DNA from: Sclerodactyla briareus
Taxonomy: Eukaryota > Echinodermata > Holothuroidea > Dendrochirotida > Sclerodactylidae
Direction of reading: 5' to 3'
DNA: 64,000 nt
Assembly: GCA_026419785.1 (NCBI GenBank)
Contig: JAODTK010002999.1
Span: 62,001 to 126,000, forward strand
A program made the translations under genes and the position numbers. The notes below the pieces were generated by a model. The model was not told the origin of the DNA. It was given only the letters and a program-made list of their open reading frames with translations, and did no database searches. How positions within the stretch are numbered: position 1 is the first letter of the stretch; the number at the start of each line of letters is the position of its first letter. Shown here in pieces: positions 1 through 11,500 of the stretch.

Positions 1-898
1 TGTGACTGTGGGTTAGGCCTAGCCTATGCCTCAGTTGCTCACCCCTTTTCTAATGAACGCTTGTTTACTGATTCGATTGAATCTAAATACGCAGGATTCT
101 TCCATAATCTGCTAGTATTAGTAGGCCTACAAAGTCAGAAAACTTGGCTGTGGCTCAGCCAACAGCGAAAGCTGTTCGTCGAATAGGCTCGTGTGTCGAA
201 AGCGCGCGGGCGCTCGTCCAACCTTAGCTCATGATTGGTGCAAGTTTATGATAAATCAATATTCTTTTCTGGAGAGGAATCAATTTCAACTCACTTGGTT
301 CATGTGACAAAATATATATACTAAGAGATTTATTACACCCAGCCTTGGGAAGAATAATCTAAAAATTACACACATCTGATGGTATTCACAAAAGCCACGA
401 AAATGCATATAATTCCGAAATGATAAGATGTAATTTGATTAGTCCATAGTTTTATTTATACGTCAAAACAATTCACCCGTTAAAATAGGTCCGGTAACTG
501 GTCACAATGCTGCATGGAATCAAAACACTTGATTAGTTACACCACGTTTTACCGTTACCACCACGTGCTACTTGTACCGTTAGTCTACCCTGCGCCAAAA
601 CGGGAAATAAATAATATATCAGTACGACATTTTCAAGTCAACAAGCTGACGAACATAGTCACAGTATACTGATACTGCAAACCAAGTTGAATTTTTGAAA
701 CACAGGCAGGGACGATTACACTATCAAATGTGTTATTTATGCTGCCGCATTGCAGATTTACGTTGTCACGTGATGTGTTCAAGTCGTCACAACATACCTT
801 TCAATCATCACACGTGATAAGTTATCATACATTGTCATTGCATATTATCAAAACGAATATTAGGACGCCAAATTGTGTCTTTAATCACCGCATGTTAT
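1..898. other. Intergenic flank left of the palindromic element
   Basis: I see no gene here. The stretch is AT-rich, with scattered CACGTG/TCACGTGA words and TAGGCCTA words, the latter recurring elsewhere in the window. The inverted similarity to the right arm of the neighbouring element stops at about 899, so this is treated as host flank, although a weaker extension outward cannot be excluded by eye. Confidence 0.5.
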
Positions 899-3450
899 TG
901 TGTTATTAGAGCGGGAGCCCAAGGGGGTCAGCCTAGCTGGAGAGTAACCAATTGTGAGCCATACAGCAGTGACAAACGTTATGGCCCTTGCAAGCAATGG
1001 TCGTCTGGCAAGCACATTCTGGTGGGTGTTGGTGGTGAGGGACATAACAAAAGGCCCAAAATTTAGGTCAGCTTAGCTCCCGAGGTAAGCGCGGGGAAAT
1101 CTCAGCAAAATGCCAGTATTATCTCATGGAAAACATGGATGCCCACGTGACAGACATTTTCGTTGGTGGGGGGGCCGCCAGACGCCAATAAATGGGGGCC
1201 CAAAAAGTGAGCTAGCTTAGCTCATGAGGAACCAGTGAAACAAAGTTAAAAATGTTCGTGACACTCCCAGCTATCACAAAATGACCAATGAAGACATTTT
1301 AAGTGGTGGGTGGCGTGCGCCCGGGACAGTTCATACAATACCCCCACCCCTACAGCTAACCTAGTTAGCTCGTACAGGTTACCAGTTGGAACAAAGTTGA
1401 AAAATGTTCGTGGATGCCCCCAGCCTAGCAGAAATGACCAATGACAGACAATTTGACAAGGGTGGGTTGGGTGCCGCAGACGGCCATACAAGACCCCCAC
1501 CCCTACAGCTAAACTATTAGCTCGTAAGGTAACTAGTTAAAACAAAGTAGAAAATTGTTCGTTACACTCCCAGCTCTCACCAAGACCGATGAAAGACATT
1601 TCAGTGGTGGTTGGGTGTTGCGCAGACGCCTACAAATACCCCCACCCCTACAGCTAACCTAGGTTAGCTCGTAAGGTACAGCTGAAACAAGTTGAACTGT
1701 CCATGACTCTTTCAGCTATCAAAGTTGACCACAATGACAGACTTCAAGTGGTGGGTAGGATGTGCCAGACGCCATACAAGATCCTATCACTATAGAGCTA
1801 ACCTATAGGTTAGCTCGTAAGGTTAAACAGCTGAAATCTCGTATGTCGATAGGTTTATTGATTGCCACTAGACTGAAGAATCCCACGCCATGTTATGAAA
1901 ACCATCGAACAGCGACAGAAAGACCATTTTATGTGTTTAAAAGGCATTACATCCGGTATATTATGTTATGTATAACTACTAAAAAACAATTTAGGTGTGG
2001 GATTGGACAGAACTGACCAGGTCATCTCATGATCCAACCAGTTTTGCCCTGACAAACCGCAAAAAGAAGGTAAGAAGTGTGCACATTAATTTATAAGAAT
2101 AGTTGGCGCCATTTATTAAGGACTGGCAGCAGCCGTGAAGGCTTACCAGTTGAAAAAGGTATTAAGTGTTTACTTTTGTCATCATGGTAATCGTGAATAA
2201 TCCCATTCAGATCGTTTCAAGTGGCAGATGTGCCAACCACACACCACACATATTGGCTACGCTGGAAGCATTCCTGATTCACAAAGTAGGAATCCTTGTA
2301 GTAAGGGGGGTTGACGGTAACCATATAGGTGTTGCGCTTTGCCTGCGAACAGGACTCGCTTGTTTATGGGAGGCTACATGAGGTCCTGGAATCCGACTCA
2401 ACGGATTTTGGGCCCGGATCTTGGGCGACAACCACTTTATATTTCGTGGTTAGTGGCGTGAGTTTTGCCGTTTTGAGTTTGCATTGTTGTGGTGTCACAA
2501 CAAATCGAACAATGCCGGAATTGGCTTGACTAAGGGGATAGATTGACTTTATAATTGTAAACACGATGTTGTTGTTCATGAGTGCCCAGCGCGGTAATTA
2601 GCAATGACGCGTCTGTTGAATATGCAATCATGCTAAAAATATGCATAGCCGATTGAAACAAGTTTGATCACTTTGTTGAGGTTTTTATTAGCCCAGGTCA
2701 AGTAAGTCAAATTGAGCAGGAGTGTTTAAAAGTTTGTGAGTGGTACGTTAGTCTGGCAAAAATGGGTTGATAAATTTGCCGGCTGCTGAACAATCATCGA
2801 CCACTTCGGGAACCACATTCTAGGTGGAAACTTTTAACGATGGGTGAACCGACTTTGGTGAGTTCCAGAAACGCCCATGCGCCTTGTCAATAGCCAAGAG
2901 TCAGTCCGTGATATGTTAATCATGCTAAATACTATATAGCTGATTGAACAATTTGAATCATTCTGACAAGAATTATTAGAACAGGACTTATCACGCTGAG
3001 TTGAGAGGAGTGTGTAAAGGTTTAGGAGTGGTATCGGTAATCGGACAAAATATATGTGTTATTAAAATTGCCGACTGAAACCATTTGAGCACTTGGATGT
3101 CATAATGCAGTAAAACTTTAAACGTGGTTTTGAAGAACTTGGTATGTTCCTGAGATGATCATGTGCCTGGTCAATTAGTGACAGGCCCTTTCAGTGAAAT
3201 TGTAATCGGGCAGTTCATAACCTCGATTGAACAAGTTATTCAGTGGGTAGCCTTGTGTGCTGGGGATGGAATGAGGAGGTATGGACCAGCTAGTAAAACG
3301 ACGTGACGTCCATGACGCTGCGGCGAAATACCGTCCCAATGCGATTGATATCGATACGGTTTATATCGTCAAATGATATCAATGCACACAATATCGAATA
3401 TATCCGAGACGGTATCTGCGGGCAAGCAAACGAGTCGTAACCGTGTCCCA
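899..3450 (+). repeat. Left terminal inverted repeat arm
   Basis: The arm has three parts. The outer block is unique (899-1212). Then comes a tandem array of about four ~150-bp units (1213-1820), each with AGCTAACCTAGGTTAGCTCG-like and CACTCCCAGCTATCAC-like segments and ending in CCCCCACCCCTACAGCTAA. The inner block (1820-3450) pairs more loosely with 6310-7250 on the other side and contains internal repeats with TGATTGAACAA words at about 2650, 2940 and 3230. Short ORFs in it are not supported as genes. Confidence 0.65.
1213..1820 (+). repeat. Tandem array, ~150-bp unit, about four copies (left arm)
   Basis: Successive units restart at about 1213, 1361, 1511 and 1656 with the same order of words: TTAGCTCGTAAGGT, AACAAAGTTGAAAA, ATGTTCGT, ACTCCCAGCT, GACAGACATTT, AAGTGGTGGG, CGCCAGACGCCATACAA and CCCCCACCCCTACAGCTAA. 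Copies differ by substitutions and small indels. The same unit in opposite orientation fills the right arm. Confidence 0.75.
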
Positions 3451-3559
3451 CTGCCCCTCCCTTGACGAATTGAGCATGCTGCGAGCACGATGGACGTTTA
3501 AGAGCATTGGCTGGCTTGAGGACTCACCAAAGAGGTCCCAGACCGTATCCAACGCCTCG

Positions 3560-6110
3560 TACCAGAAAATTGACGGAGCCCGCCGACCCTAAACGCCCTT
3601 GCAGGAGATAGAGTATTCTTCTTAACAGGTGCTTGAGAAGCTCGACCGTCAGATCTCGGAGGGATACACCCCTAATTACTTCGGTAAAAAAGGGTTACCA
3701 ACACCCCCAGGTGCAACTACGTTGTACTGACGAGGGGACCAAAGTCTTGGGACTCGTCAATCCGTCGGGCCGCAGAACGTTCGCATGTCAGATCAGGCGC
3801 GAATAGAGTCTCCCGTCAGGCGAAGCGGGTACAAAACCGCCTTCCCAGGGAAAAATACAACAGGGCTCAACAGGATATCGAGTCCTACGAGTACAACGTC
3901 GAATCAATGCCGTCTCTACAGAAGCATTTGCGGAACTCCAAAGAGAAGACCGACCGGGAAGCGGACACCTCACAGAAGAAGTCGAGCAGGAGCATAAGAC
4001 TTACAATCCAAATGCAGATAGGCGCAGACCTTTTTCTGTGATCAAACGGCTTTTAGGCCACCACAAGCACCAGAAAGGGGTGCATCAGCCCAATCTCTCC
4101 CAAACAAGTCTGTGGTCCGTGTCCATATCTTTTACTGTCATTGAGAGTAAGTAAAGATAACACGATCCGTCTAACAAAAAGCGGAAATTTAACAGAGCGG
4201 GAAAAATTGATTTGTAAATATAACCGTAAGCGTTTATCAACCTTCAGGGAGCCGCGGGCGGCTACACGTAGCCACAGCCAAAAACCGCCAAATGAGGCAA
4301 ATGAACTCAAAGAGTACGTCAGAAACCTATCAGACCGCCCTGATACAATAAGAGGTTATCGCCCTAGGGTAGGGGTGTTTTTAAAGTTCATCATAAACAG
4401 ATAAAAACGAAGCGTACGCAGGTTCTCCTCTCCATAAAGGAACTAGAAAGAACAATGCGCCTTCGTTTTGTCATGCGAGATAAAAAGCAGCGAACGCAAA
4501 GATTCCACATGGTCCCTCAAGAGACCTTAAACCAGAACTTGGAAAACTGCCTGGAGGCACAAAGGCTGAGTGATAGCAAGTCCTCTATCAGGAATGCACG
4601 CAACAATACAAACGAAAGCAGAAGCATCGCTCTAAAATACCATTAGAAACGATCACTCCATTGTGGAAAGCCCTTCGACAAAGGAAGAGGCATAGCACAT
4701 ACTTCATCGCTCAGCTTATCAAAACCGAGATCGAACGTCAGCTGAAAGGCTGTCTCACGAAAGGTTTACCGAGCGACATAAAACCAAAGCGCCACCCTCG
4801 ACGTTGGTTTTTCAAAAACCGCCTCAAAGCTATCCAACAAAGAAATAGACGAAGGAGACATTCAACTACCTAACTCCACACAAACCATAGACCCGCCGCC
4901 CGTGATATACGTCTTGCTAAGGTGCACAAAGCCACTCCAGCAAACTCAAATTTGCCAGGCAGACTACATAGGCGGTTAAAGGGTCACCCAACAGAGCCAA
5001 ATCTCAGCCTGTGTGGTTATTTCGTCCTTCAATAGTAGTAAGGCAAGGGAAAACCATATGTGAAGACACAAAATCCAAATCCTTACAATACTACAGGAGT
5101 TGAAATACCAGTTAATTTATCGTACTCCGGAGGTCATATCAATGTACACCAACACGCTACAGGATGAGGCTCTCGACGCATGCCAGGTTGCATACGATCA
5201 CGCACTCCTGAGGACTATATGTATACCGAAAAATGGTTCCATATCAATGCGAAACTCATGATTTTACTTTAACGCAACTGCTTTGAATTCAAAGGCCAAT
5301 TTTATGAAAGAAAAAAGAAATGGTTGGCAATGGGCAAGTCAAGGTCACTGAGATCTGCCGACTTGTTATCACAAACAGAGACCTTCAATCATTAAATTCA
5401 GAACCAAACAGTCCTACAAGGCTAAGGTACAGAGATGACATATTCTGTTGTACAGTGGAACCAAAGATGAAATGAACTCCATGGGGAACGTATAAACGTA
5501 CTACACCCACTCTTAAGTTCAAGGCAGAAATTTATGATACTGAAGTCACATACTCGATCTAACATTTGCAAGGGGAGACAATTCCCGTCAAAACGGCTTT
5601 CCAGATACAAGAATATATATTCAAGCCCGCGGAAAACATACCAACTATTAGATCGCAATTCAGCTCATCCCAAGCCACTTTCAATGGCTTTATCAAAATG
5701 GAAGTCCTAAGGTAGTGCACGCCATGCAAACAATGAGGCAGACAGCGCAGACGTCATCGAGAAAAACAATGTTTCACAGAAAAACTTCTGCTCCGTAAAT
5801 ACACGAAAGGAGAGGTGTTATCCGTGTCCAATGCTATAACGCATAAGAATGCGACAAATAAAAAAATCAGAACCAACCACTGGTGTTCAAACAACATACA
5901 CCCCCATGTCAAAAAACCAGGTTACTAAAAGAGGCCTTAACTAAGCATTGGCACTGATAAACGCGCCCACCCAGCTTTCGCAAAACCTGTTTCACAAGCA
6001 CCATAATTGCCTACAAAAGGGCACAAAATCTCAAAGATTTACTAGTTAAATCCAGATTTCCACACGGGCATGCACACGAACAAACAGCAAGCGAAGACGA
6101 TACTCTTCTC
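3560..6110 (+). pseudogene. Penelope-like element reverse transcriptase, frame-broken
   Basis: This is a decayed RT read across all three forward frames. In order I see: an N-terminal NLTEREK word (about 4180-4210), matching the NLTxRE motif common upstream of Penelope-like RTs; the KVHKA word (4920-4934) of the PKVHK motif; GSPTEPIS (4980-5005), matching the GxPTExIS motif; ISMYTNTLQDEALDAC (5136-5183), motif A, with Glu where the catalytic Asp is expected; RYRDDIFC (5425-5448), the YxDD catalytic box; RNSAHPK (about 5655-5680); and NLKDLLVKSRFP (about 6027-6062), the conserved segment that in this family usually leads into a GIY-YIG endonuclease. No GIY-YIG domain is visible after it. Many frameshifts and stops make it inactive as read, partly from sequence error. 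It lies between two inverted arms. Confidence 0.75.
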
Positions 6111-6309
6111 GATGTGGTTGATCAGCAGCACTATAAACCAAATACTCAAAGTTGTACCAATAACAGAGACACCGCCGCAATGCGATACCACTGATGAAGC
6201 CCCAAAATAATACCGAGGGCAGAAACGATTAGTCTGGTTCAAAGTCTCAGCCAAACAAGGCTCCACTCAGTCCACCCCCCATACTGCTTAACATGCCTAA
6301 CTCCACCAG

Positions 6310-8574
6310 AGAGGGCAGTGAATCACGGCACGCATGTGGGGCTTGGAGGGATTGGTCGTCTCGCGATATTTCGGCACTAGGGTTACATTGATCGCTCGAT
6401 ATAGTGTGACGATATATCGTGTAGATACACTGTGTCGCGTCAAGACGATATTTCGTCGGGGCGTCCTCCTAAAAGCGTCGATACCGTCTCACTCGCTTCA
6501 TACCTTCCTCATTACCATTCCCGAGTAAAAAAAAAAGGCTAAACAAGGTGAACATTGTACAAAATAGGGGGGGTTATATACCCGCCCGTTTAACCAATCT
6601 CACTGACGGACTGTCAAGTGGCAAACGTTTGAGCAACCTTGAATTACCACAGTCGTTTTAACCAAACCCCAAGAGCCTCACAAATGGTCAAATTGTTCCA
6701 ATCGGCGTCAATGTATAAAAATACATTTGATTATTTGCCAGATTAACGATATCACTCATGAAGCGTGTTTTGGCACCAACGGTCCAACTCAGCTTACAAG
6801 TCTTCGAGCCAACTACAAGTATCAAATCGTTTCAGTCGGTATTAATTATGTAATTATATAATTTAATTTATGTGTATTCTTGGCCTGATTAACCATTATC
6901 ACGAAGGGAGAGGGCCGCAGTTTATCAACAGGCGAATGGAAACTCTTTGAATGCAAAACTAGAGTGTTAGACTACTCAAAGAAACAGTCTGACTTGGTCA
7001 AGGCATCTTGTTGCAAGACCGTTTTGACAAAACACCACGCGACTCAACTCCGAAGACGGCAACCCACGCGACGAGCCGCGATTATTAAAGTGGTTTGCCC
7101 AAGAGCCAGGCCCCAAATCCGCTGAGTCGGATTCCAGGAGCTCAGGTAGCCTCTTATAACAATCAAGTTCCGGTGCGCCGGCAAAGCGCAAACATAGATG
7201 GTGACCGTCCACCCCCCCCCCCCCCTACCCCTTATTACTAACGTTTCCATAGTACCTTACGAGCTACCCAAGAATAGCTGTAGGGGTGGGGATATTATGG
7301 TCTGGCGCACCCACCCACCACTTAAAATGTCTGTAATTGGTCATTGGTGATAGCTGGGAGTGTCAACGAACATTTTCGACTTTGTCCCAACTGGTTACCT
7401 AACGAGCCTAACCTAGGTAGCGGAAAGGGTGGGGATATTGTATGGAGATCTGGCGCACCAAACCACCACTATAATGTTGTTTTTTTTTTTGTTTTACAAC
7501 AAACGTGACATGAGGAAGGGCGAACCCATAATTGACATTAAAACAATAAGGCAACTCCCAAGCACAAGAAACTAAAGAAAGAGGAGAGATCCAGCTTGTT
7601 TGATTTTAATCTTGAACCGCTGGAGGGTTTGGAGGTAAAAATCAGGAGGGAAATACATCCCAGAGGAAGCCTATTCCCAGCACGCGAAGTGCGAGGAAAA
7701 AAGGAGCGAGCATAGGTTTCGGTGCGATGACGGGGAAGAGGCAACCGAACGGTTGCAGGTCATGGCATTTGTGATAGCTGGTCTTGGTGTCACGATCATT
7801 TTCTACTTTGTTTCAACTGGTTACTTCACGAGATAACTAGGTTAGTGTAGGGGTGGGGGCTGTATGAGTGGCGTTCTGGCGACCCAACCCACCACATAAA
7901 ATTCGTCATTGGTCATTGTGATGCTGGGAAGTGTCACGAACATTTTTAACTTTGTTCCCAACTGGTTACCTACGAGCTAACCTAGGTTAACTGAAAGGGT
8001 GGGGATATTGTATGGAGATCTGGCGCACCCAACCCACCACATAAAATGTATGTCATTGGTCGTGTGATAGCTGGGAGGGTCAAAGATCATTTCACTTGTT
8101 TCACTGGTTACCTTACGAGCTAACCTAGGTAGCTGTAGGGGTGGGGATATGGTATGGCGTCTGGCGCACCCAACCCACACATAAAATGTCCGTCATTGGT
8201 TCTGTGATAACGGGAGGTCACAAACATTTTCTACTTGTTCCAATAGTTACCTCATGAGCTAGCTTAGCTCATTTTTTGGGCCCCAGTTAATGGCGTCTGC
8301 GGGCCCACCCCACCAACTAAATGTCTGTTCACGGGTTCATTCATGTTTATGGGAAAAAGGTGGACATTTTGCCGTCGTAATTCCCGCGGTTACTCGGGAG
8401 CGAAGCTAGCCTAATTTTTGGGCTTTTGTTATGGCCTCACCACCCACACCAACCAGAAGGTGCGTGCCAGACGACCATTTCCTTGCAAGGCATAGCGTTG
8501 TCACGGTGTAGGCTCCAATGGGTACCTCTCCAGCTAAGGCTTGGACCCCCTGGGCTCCTGCTCTATTATCATCA
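6310..8574 (-). repeat. Right terminal inverted repeat arm
   Basis: This is the reverse-complement partner of 899-3450. It holds an inner block (6310-7250), an array of ~150-bp units with TAGCTGTAGGGGTGGGGATAT starts (7250-8230) and the outer block (8230-8574). A C-run lies at about 7211-7226. The array is interrupted by a LINE tail at about 7475-7770. The arms have diverged, so they are not a fresh duplication, although sequencing error adds to the difference. Confidence 0.65.
7475..7770 (-). mobile_element. Nested 5'-truncated LINE 3' end in the right arm
   Basis: Read on the minus strand this block encodes RTETYARSFFPRTSRAGNRL followed by LPLGC and then KSNKLDLSSFF (7538-7744). That is the SFFPRTxRxWNxLP tail typical of Jockey/CR1/L2-type LINE reverse transcriptases. 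It ends on the minus strand in a poly-A tract (poly-T at about 7479-7491 on the plus strand), as expected for target-primed insertion. The flanking sequence on both sides is the ~150-bp array unit, so it inserted after the array formed. Confidence 0.65.
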
Positions 8575-9180
8575 AGTTACCTCAATGTGTAACCGATGGA
8601 TGGTTAATTGTTGCCAAAGATTGTATTATGATTACCAAGCTTGCTTGATCATCATTTTCATCGCCAAAGCCCACAAAATCAAACCATATTTAAGTTGTTA
8701 CAATGTATCTTCTAATCGTTACAGATGGTTTGGTTAACATCAAGTTGCTATTGCATATTGCCGAAACAATTAATTTGTCCTCAATATTGTCTTCTAATCA
8801 GATGTTATATCGAGTTACAATCACACTTCACAAAGCATAGTTTTTGTCACGTGGTTCTTCAATCACAATGGATTGCATTGTCGTTGCTACTATGTCATGC
8901 GACGCTACCAAATAAAATTTCTATTTGTGTAATGGCTCTTAGTTCCCACCACACGTAGAGTATCATCACCGAAGGGCATGTACGTTGACCAAACAAGTGA
9001 AGAATTACCTCACCACCAGCAGTGTTTGATCTATCTCACGAAGTTTGTTGTTACCACACCATTAAGTTGTACCACCCACATGTTAGGGGGTCACCGAATT
9101 GTTTTTGTTACCAAACTTTGGTGCCGTTTTGGCGTTCCAATACTTCCTTTCGCCCCCCTTCTGTGCTCTTGCTCGTATCC
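8575..9180. repeat. Degenerate GTTACC-rich interval
   Basis: No gene is recognised. Words such as CAAGTTACC, TTGCCAAA, TTGCCGAAAC, GTTACCACACC and GTTACCAAAC recur irregularly every 30-60 bp, suggesting an old degenerate minisatellite. Short open frames (for example 8725-8958) arise from this low-complexity sequence and have no family resemblance I can name. Confidence 0.3.
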
Positions 9181-9262
9181 ACTCCCCACTCCCCCCCCCC
9201 CCCCCACTCTCCCCCCCCCCCCCCTTCTCTTCCACCCCCCATCTCTCCTCCCCCCCCCACCC
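9181..9262 (+). repeat. C-rich low-complexity tract
   Basis: An almost uninterrupted run of C with occasional CT and CA. It produces overlapping proline-rich open frames in two plus frames, a mark of composition rather than coding. Confidence 0.85.
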
Positions 9263-9507
9263 TTCCGTCTGTCTTCTCTCTTCTCTATGAATATGACAGC
9301 AATTTTAGCTGGAAAGATGTAAATGAAACAGCCGACTTTGATCTTGATGCAAAGCCACGCGCAGACTCGCTCTTCTCTTCAGCCATCACAGAGTTGATAA
9401 CTCATAATGATACTAACAGGGTTGGGGCGTTTAAGAGTGCTTGCGAACCCCTTCTCCTACCGGCCGAAATATAACAGGGTGTTCCGGTTCAGACTTTGTA
9501 GCATATA

Positions 9508-9595
9508 TGATAGATAGATAGATAGATAGATAGATAGAAGATAGATAGATAGATGATAGATCGATGATAGATAGATGATAGTAGATAGATAGATA
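9508..9595 (+). repeat. GATA microsatellite
   Basis: About twenty copies of the tetranucleotide GATA/TAGA with a few interruptions (for example around 9538 and 9560). Confidence 0.95.
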
Positions 9596-9599
9596 GCGG

Positions 9600-11220
9600 A
9601 AAACGGAAAATTGATTTCCGCCGACATTACAACATATGGTAGATAACATACATAAAGAATTCAAGGGACAATATAAAAACACTAAAATAGTATAAGAGAC
9701 ATATGCAATATACGATTACTGATAAAGGATGTGGCTAGCGTGTCGCAGTGGTGGTGAAGTGATGTATGGCCAGAATGTTCGTTGTGTTGGCGAATTCCTC
9801 CCCGAGTGGTCTAACCATGCCCGAGTATTATACGCTGCAACAATTAGACTAATCAGTCCTACCAATCGAATATTGCGCAATCAGAATATATAACAATGCA
9901 ATGCAGACTATGTAGGCCTACGTACAGTGAATGAAAGGGATTGCGCGATGTCTTAGACTCGATATGCCAATTTTGGCATGCAATATATGAAATGTCATTA
10001 TAATACAACGGGTCCACATGCTGCCTTAGTGGTCCAGTTTATTTGCTGGAACTCACCGCAAGAACCCGCGAATTGCTTTTGGCCTAGAACATGACTATTC
10101 TGGGTTGCAATATGAAGTTATTCTTCCACACAATGATGTATCCACTCCACCATTGGTTCCTTGAAATGGCCAGTCCAAGGACATTATAATTTGGATTACG
10201 AAGGTCAAAGTTTGAGTCTACTTTTGCTTTGCTCATGTAGAAGGATAGTTGGGGGTGGAGTGATAGAATTTGTGATCATATAGTATGTAACTGGTTTATA
10301 TTCCTGACAGTCGGATAACATTAGATGAAGTAGAGTCGAATATTTTCCACAAACTACTCGTTTTGGATTACCTGAATGAGGAACCTGAGATGAATAACTC
10401 CGAGAAAATAAATTAGCAAGAGAGGGAAGCGGTTTCTTTGCTTCTGCTGGACAGATGATGTTTACTATCATTATTTTTCGGGTATTGTGGCTCTCAAGTG
10501 TTAGGTAATAACAAGTTCTGGGTCGTGAAAGCATCATGTTAGATTGATCTTTTTCGTCAATTATTTGTGACTTTAACATTAGTCGGGCTGATTCATCATA
10601 AATTTCTAGTAACCCATAATACCAGAGAGGAAGCTGTTTCTCTGCTGGACAATGATGTTACTAGCAGGTAAATCTCGGGTAGTGCGGCTCTCTTGAGTGT
10701 TGCAAATAACAATTCCTGTCTAAAGCAACTTACGTGTTATTTGAATTTATCTTTTTTTTCTTCCCCTGTTCCATTACGGCGATTAAAAAAAAGCATAAGG
10801 GTGTCTTGTTGTTTATAATTCCCCACGTAGGTTGAACAGTAATCTTCGATATTAGTCGTCCGTCCAACACGCATGGGATGAAGTCCGTGTTTGTTTGAGT
10901 CGATATACCATGATCCGATTTCTAGTGGACAAACCACAAGAGACAACATCTGGAGTACATTGGGTTACCTGCATGATCTGCGTCATAATAGTACATCCGC
11001 TGAACCCGCGGCGAATCAACTGTGGGCATTAATGGGTTGGACAACTATATATCTATAGGTACGACCCCATCATTTTTAAAATACGAAAAAACCCGATGTT
11101 CCAATGTTGAGTCATTCCATTACCGTTTCTTCAGTCTCGGTTAATTCGAACGACGAGAGATATAAGCTGATGACCCCTCTAATGACAGCGCCGCATTCCT
11201 GTGGCTTATAACCGAAAATT
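9600..11220. other. Intergenic interval with one ~200-bp-spaced direct repeat
   Basis: No gene is supported. Two related blocks of about 115 bp at 10416-10535 and 10620-10735 share GAGAGGAAGC, TTTCT, CTGCTGGACA, ATGATGTT, GGGTA and GGCTCTC words in the same order. A 124-residue minus-strand open frame (10205-10579) spans the first block; it resembles no family I know. Confidence 0.4.
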
Positions 11221-11224
11221 TATG

Positions 11225-11400
11225 TCGTGGATTCCCTGCGGTTCTTCATACGTTCCATTTGCGGGGCATGGAACGATTTACCGGATTTTGGCAATATAAT
11301 AATATACTGCCAAAATTCAATTTCATTCATCCCAAGTCTGACCAGCTCCTATTCCGATGCATTTGCTTATAATGTTCGGAAATTTTTCCTATACCTGGCT
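11225..11400 (+). mobile_element. Possible LINE RT C-terminal fragment
   Basis: The plus strand at 11227 onward reads SLRFFIRSICGAWNDLPDF, which fits the SFFPRTIxxWNxLPD tail of Jockey/CR1/L2-type reverse transcriptases. Nothing further upstream or downstream supports it, so it is a short relic at best. Confidence 0.35.
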
Positions 11401-11423
11401 TCTAATTTGGGGGTCATGATGCA

Positions 11424-11500
11424 AGGGGCGGTAGCGTAGCGGGCTCGCTGTGGAGAAACGCCGTGAATTATAATCCCCGCTAGCACTAAGTGTTGGGCGG
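11424..11500 (+). ncRNA. tRNA-like SINE head, weak
   Basis: The sequence GGTAGCGTAGCGGGCTCG contains TAGCGTAGCGGG, a full match to the RNA polymerase III A-box consensus TRGCNNAGYNGG. No good B box follows at the usual spacing, so this may be a degraded SINE or chance. Confidence 0.25.

Larger units (their letters stand above)
899..8574. mobile_element. Large element with ~2.4-kb terminal inverted repeats around a reverse transcriptase
   Basis: The left end reads TTAGAGCGGGAGCCC (907-920) and the right end reads GGGCTCCTGCTCTA (8552-8565), its near reverse complement. The match continues inward with indels. Outer paired blocks lie at about 911-1212 and 8230-8560. Arrays of ~150-bp units lie at about 1213-1820 and 7250-8230. 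The CGGATTCCA / TCCTGGAATCCG block pairs at 2380-2400 and 7120-7140, and the GGGATGGAATGAGGAGG-like block pairs at about 3265 and 6500. The centre is a Penelope-like RT. Penelope-like elements are known to carry terminal repeats in direct or inverted orientation; foldback DNA elements have long inverted repeats of tandem units. Either could explain this. No clear target-site duplication was found. Confidence 0.7.

Noticed and set aside
8978..9474. Overlapping proline/serine-rich open frames up to 150 codons
   Set aside because: They run through the C-rich tract in more than one frame; the length comes from composition and the rest resembles no protein family.
9508..9595. CRISPR-like array
   Set aside because: It is a simple tetranucleotide repeat without spacers, in a eukaryotic context.
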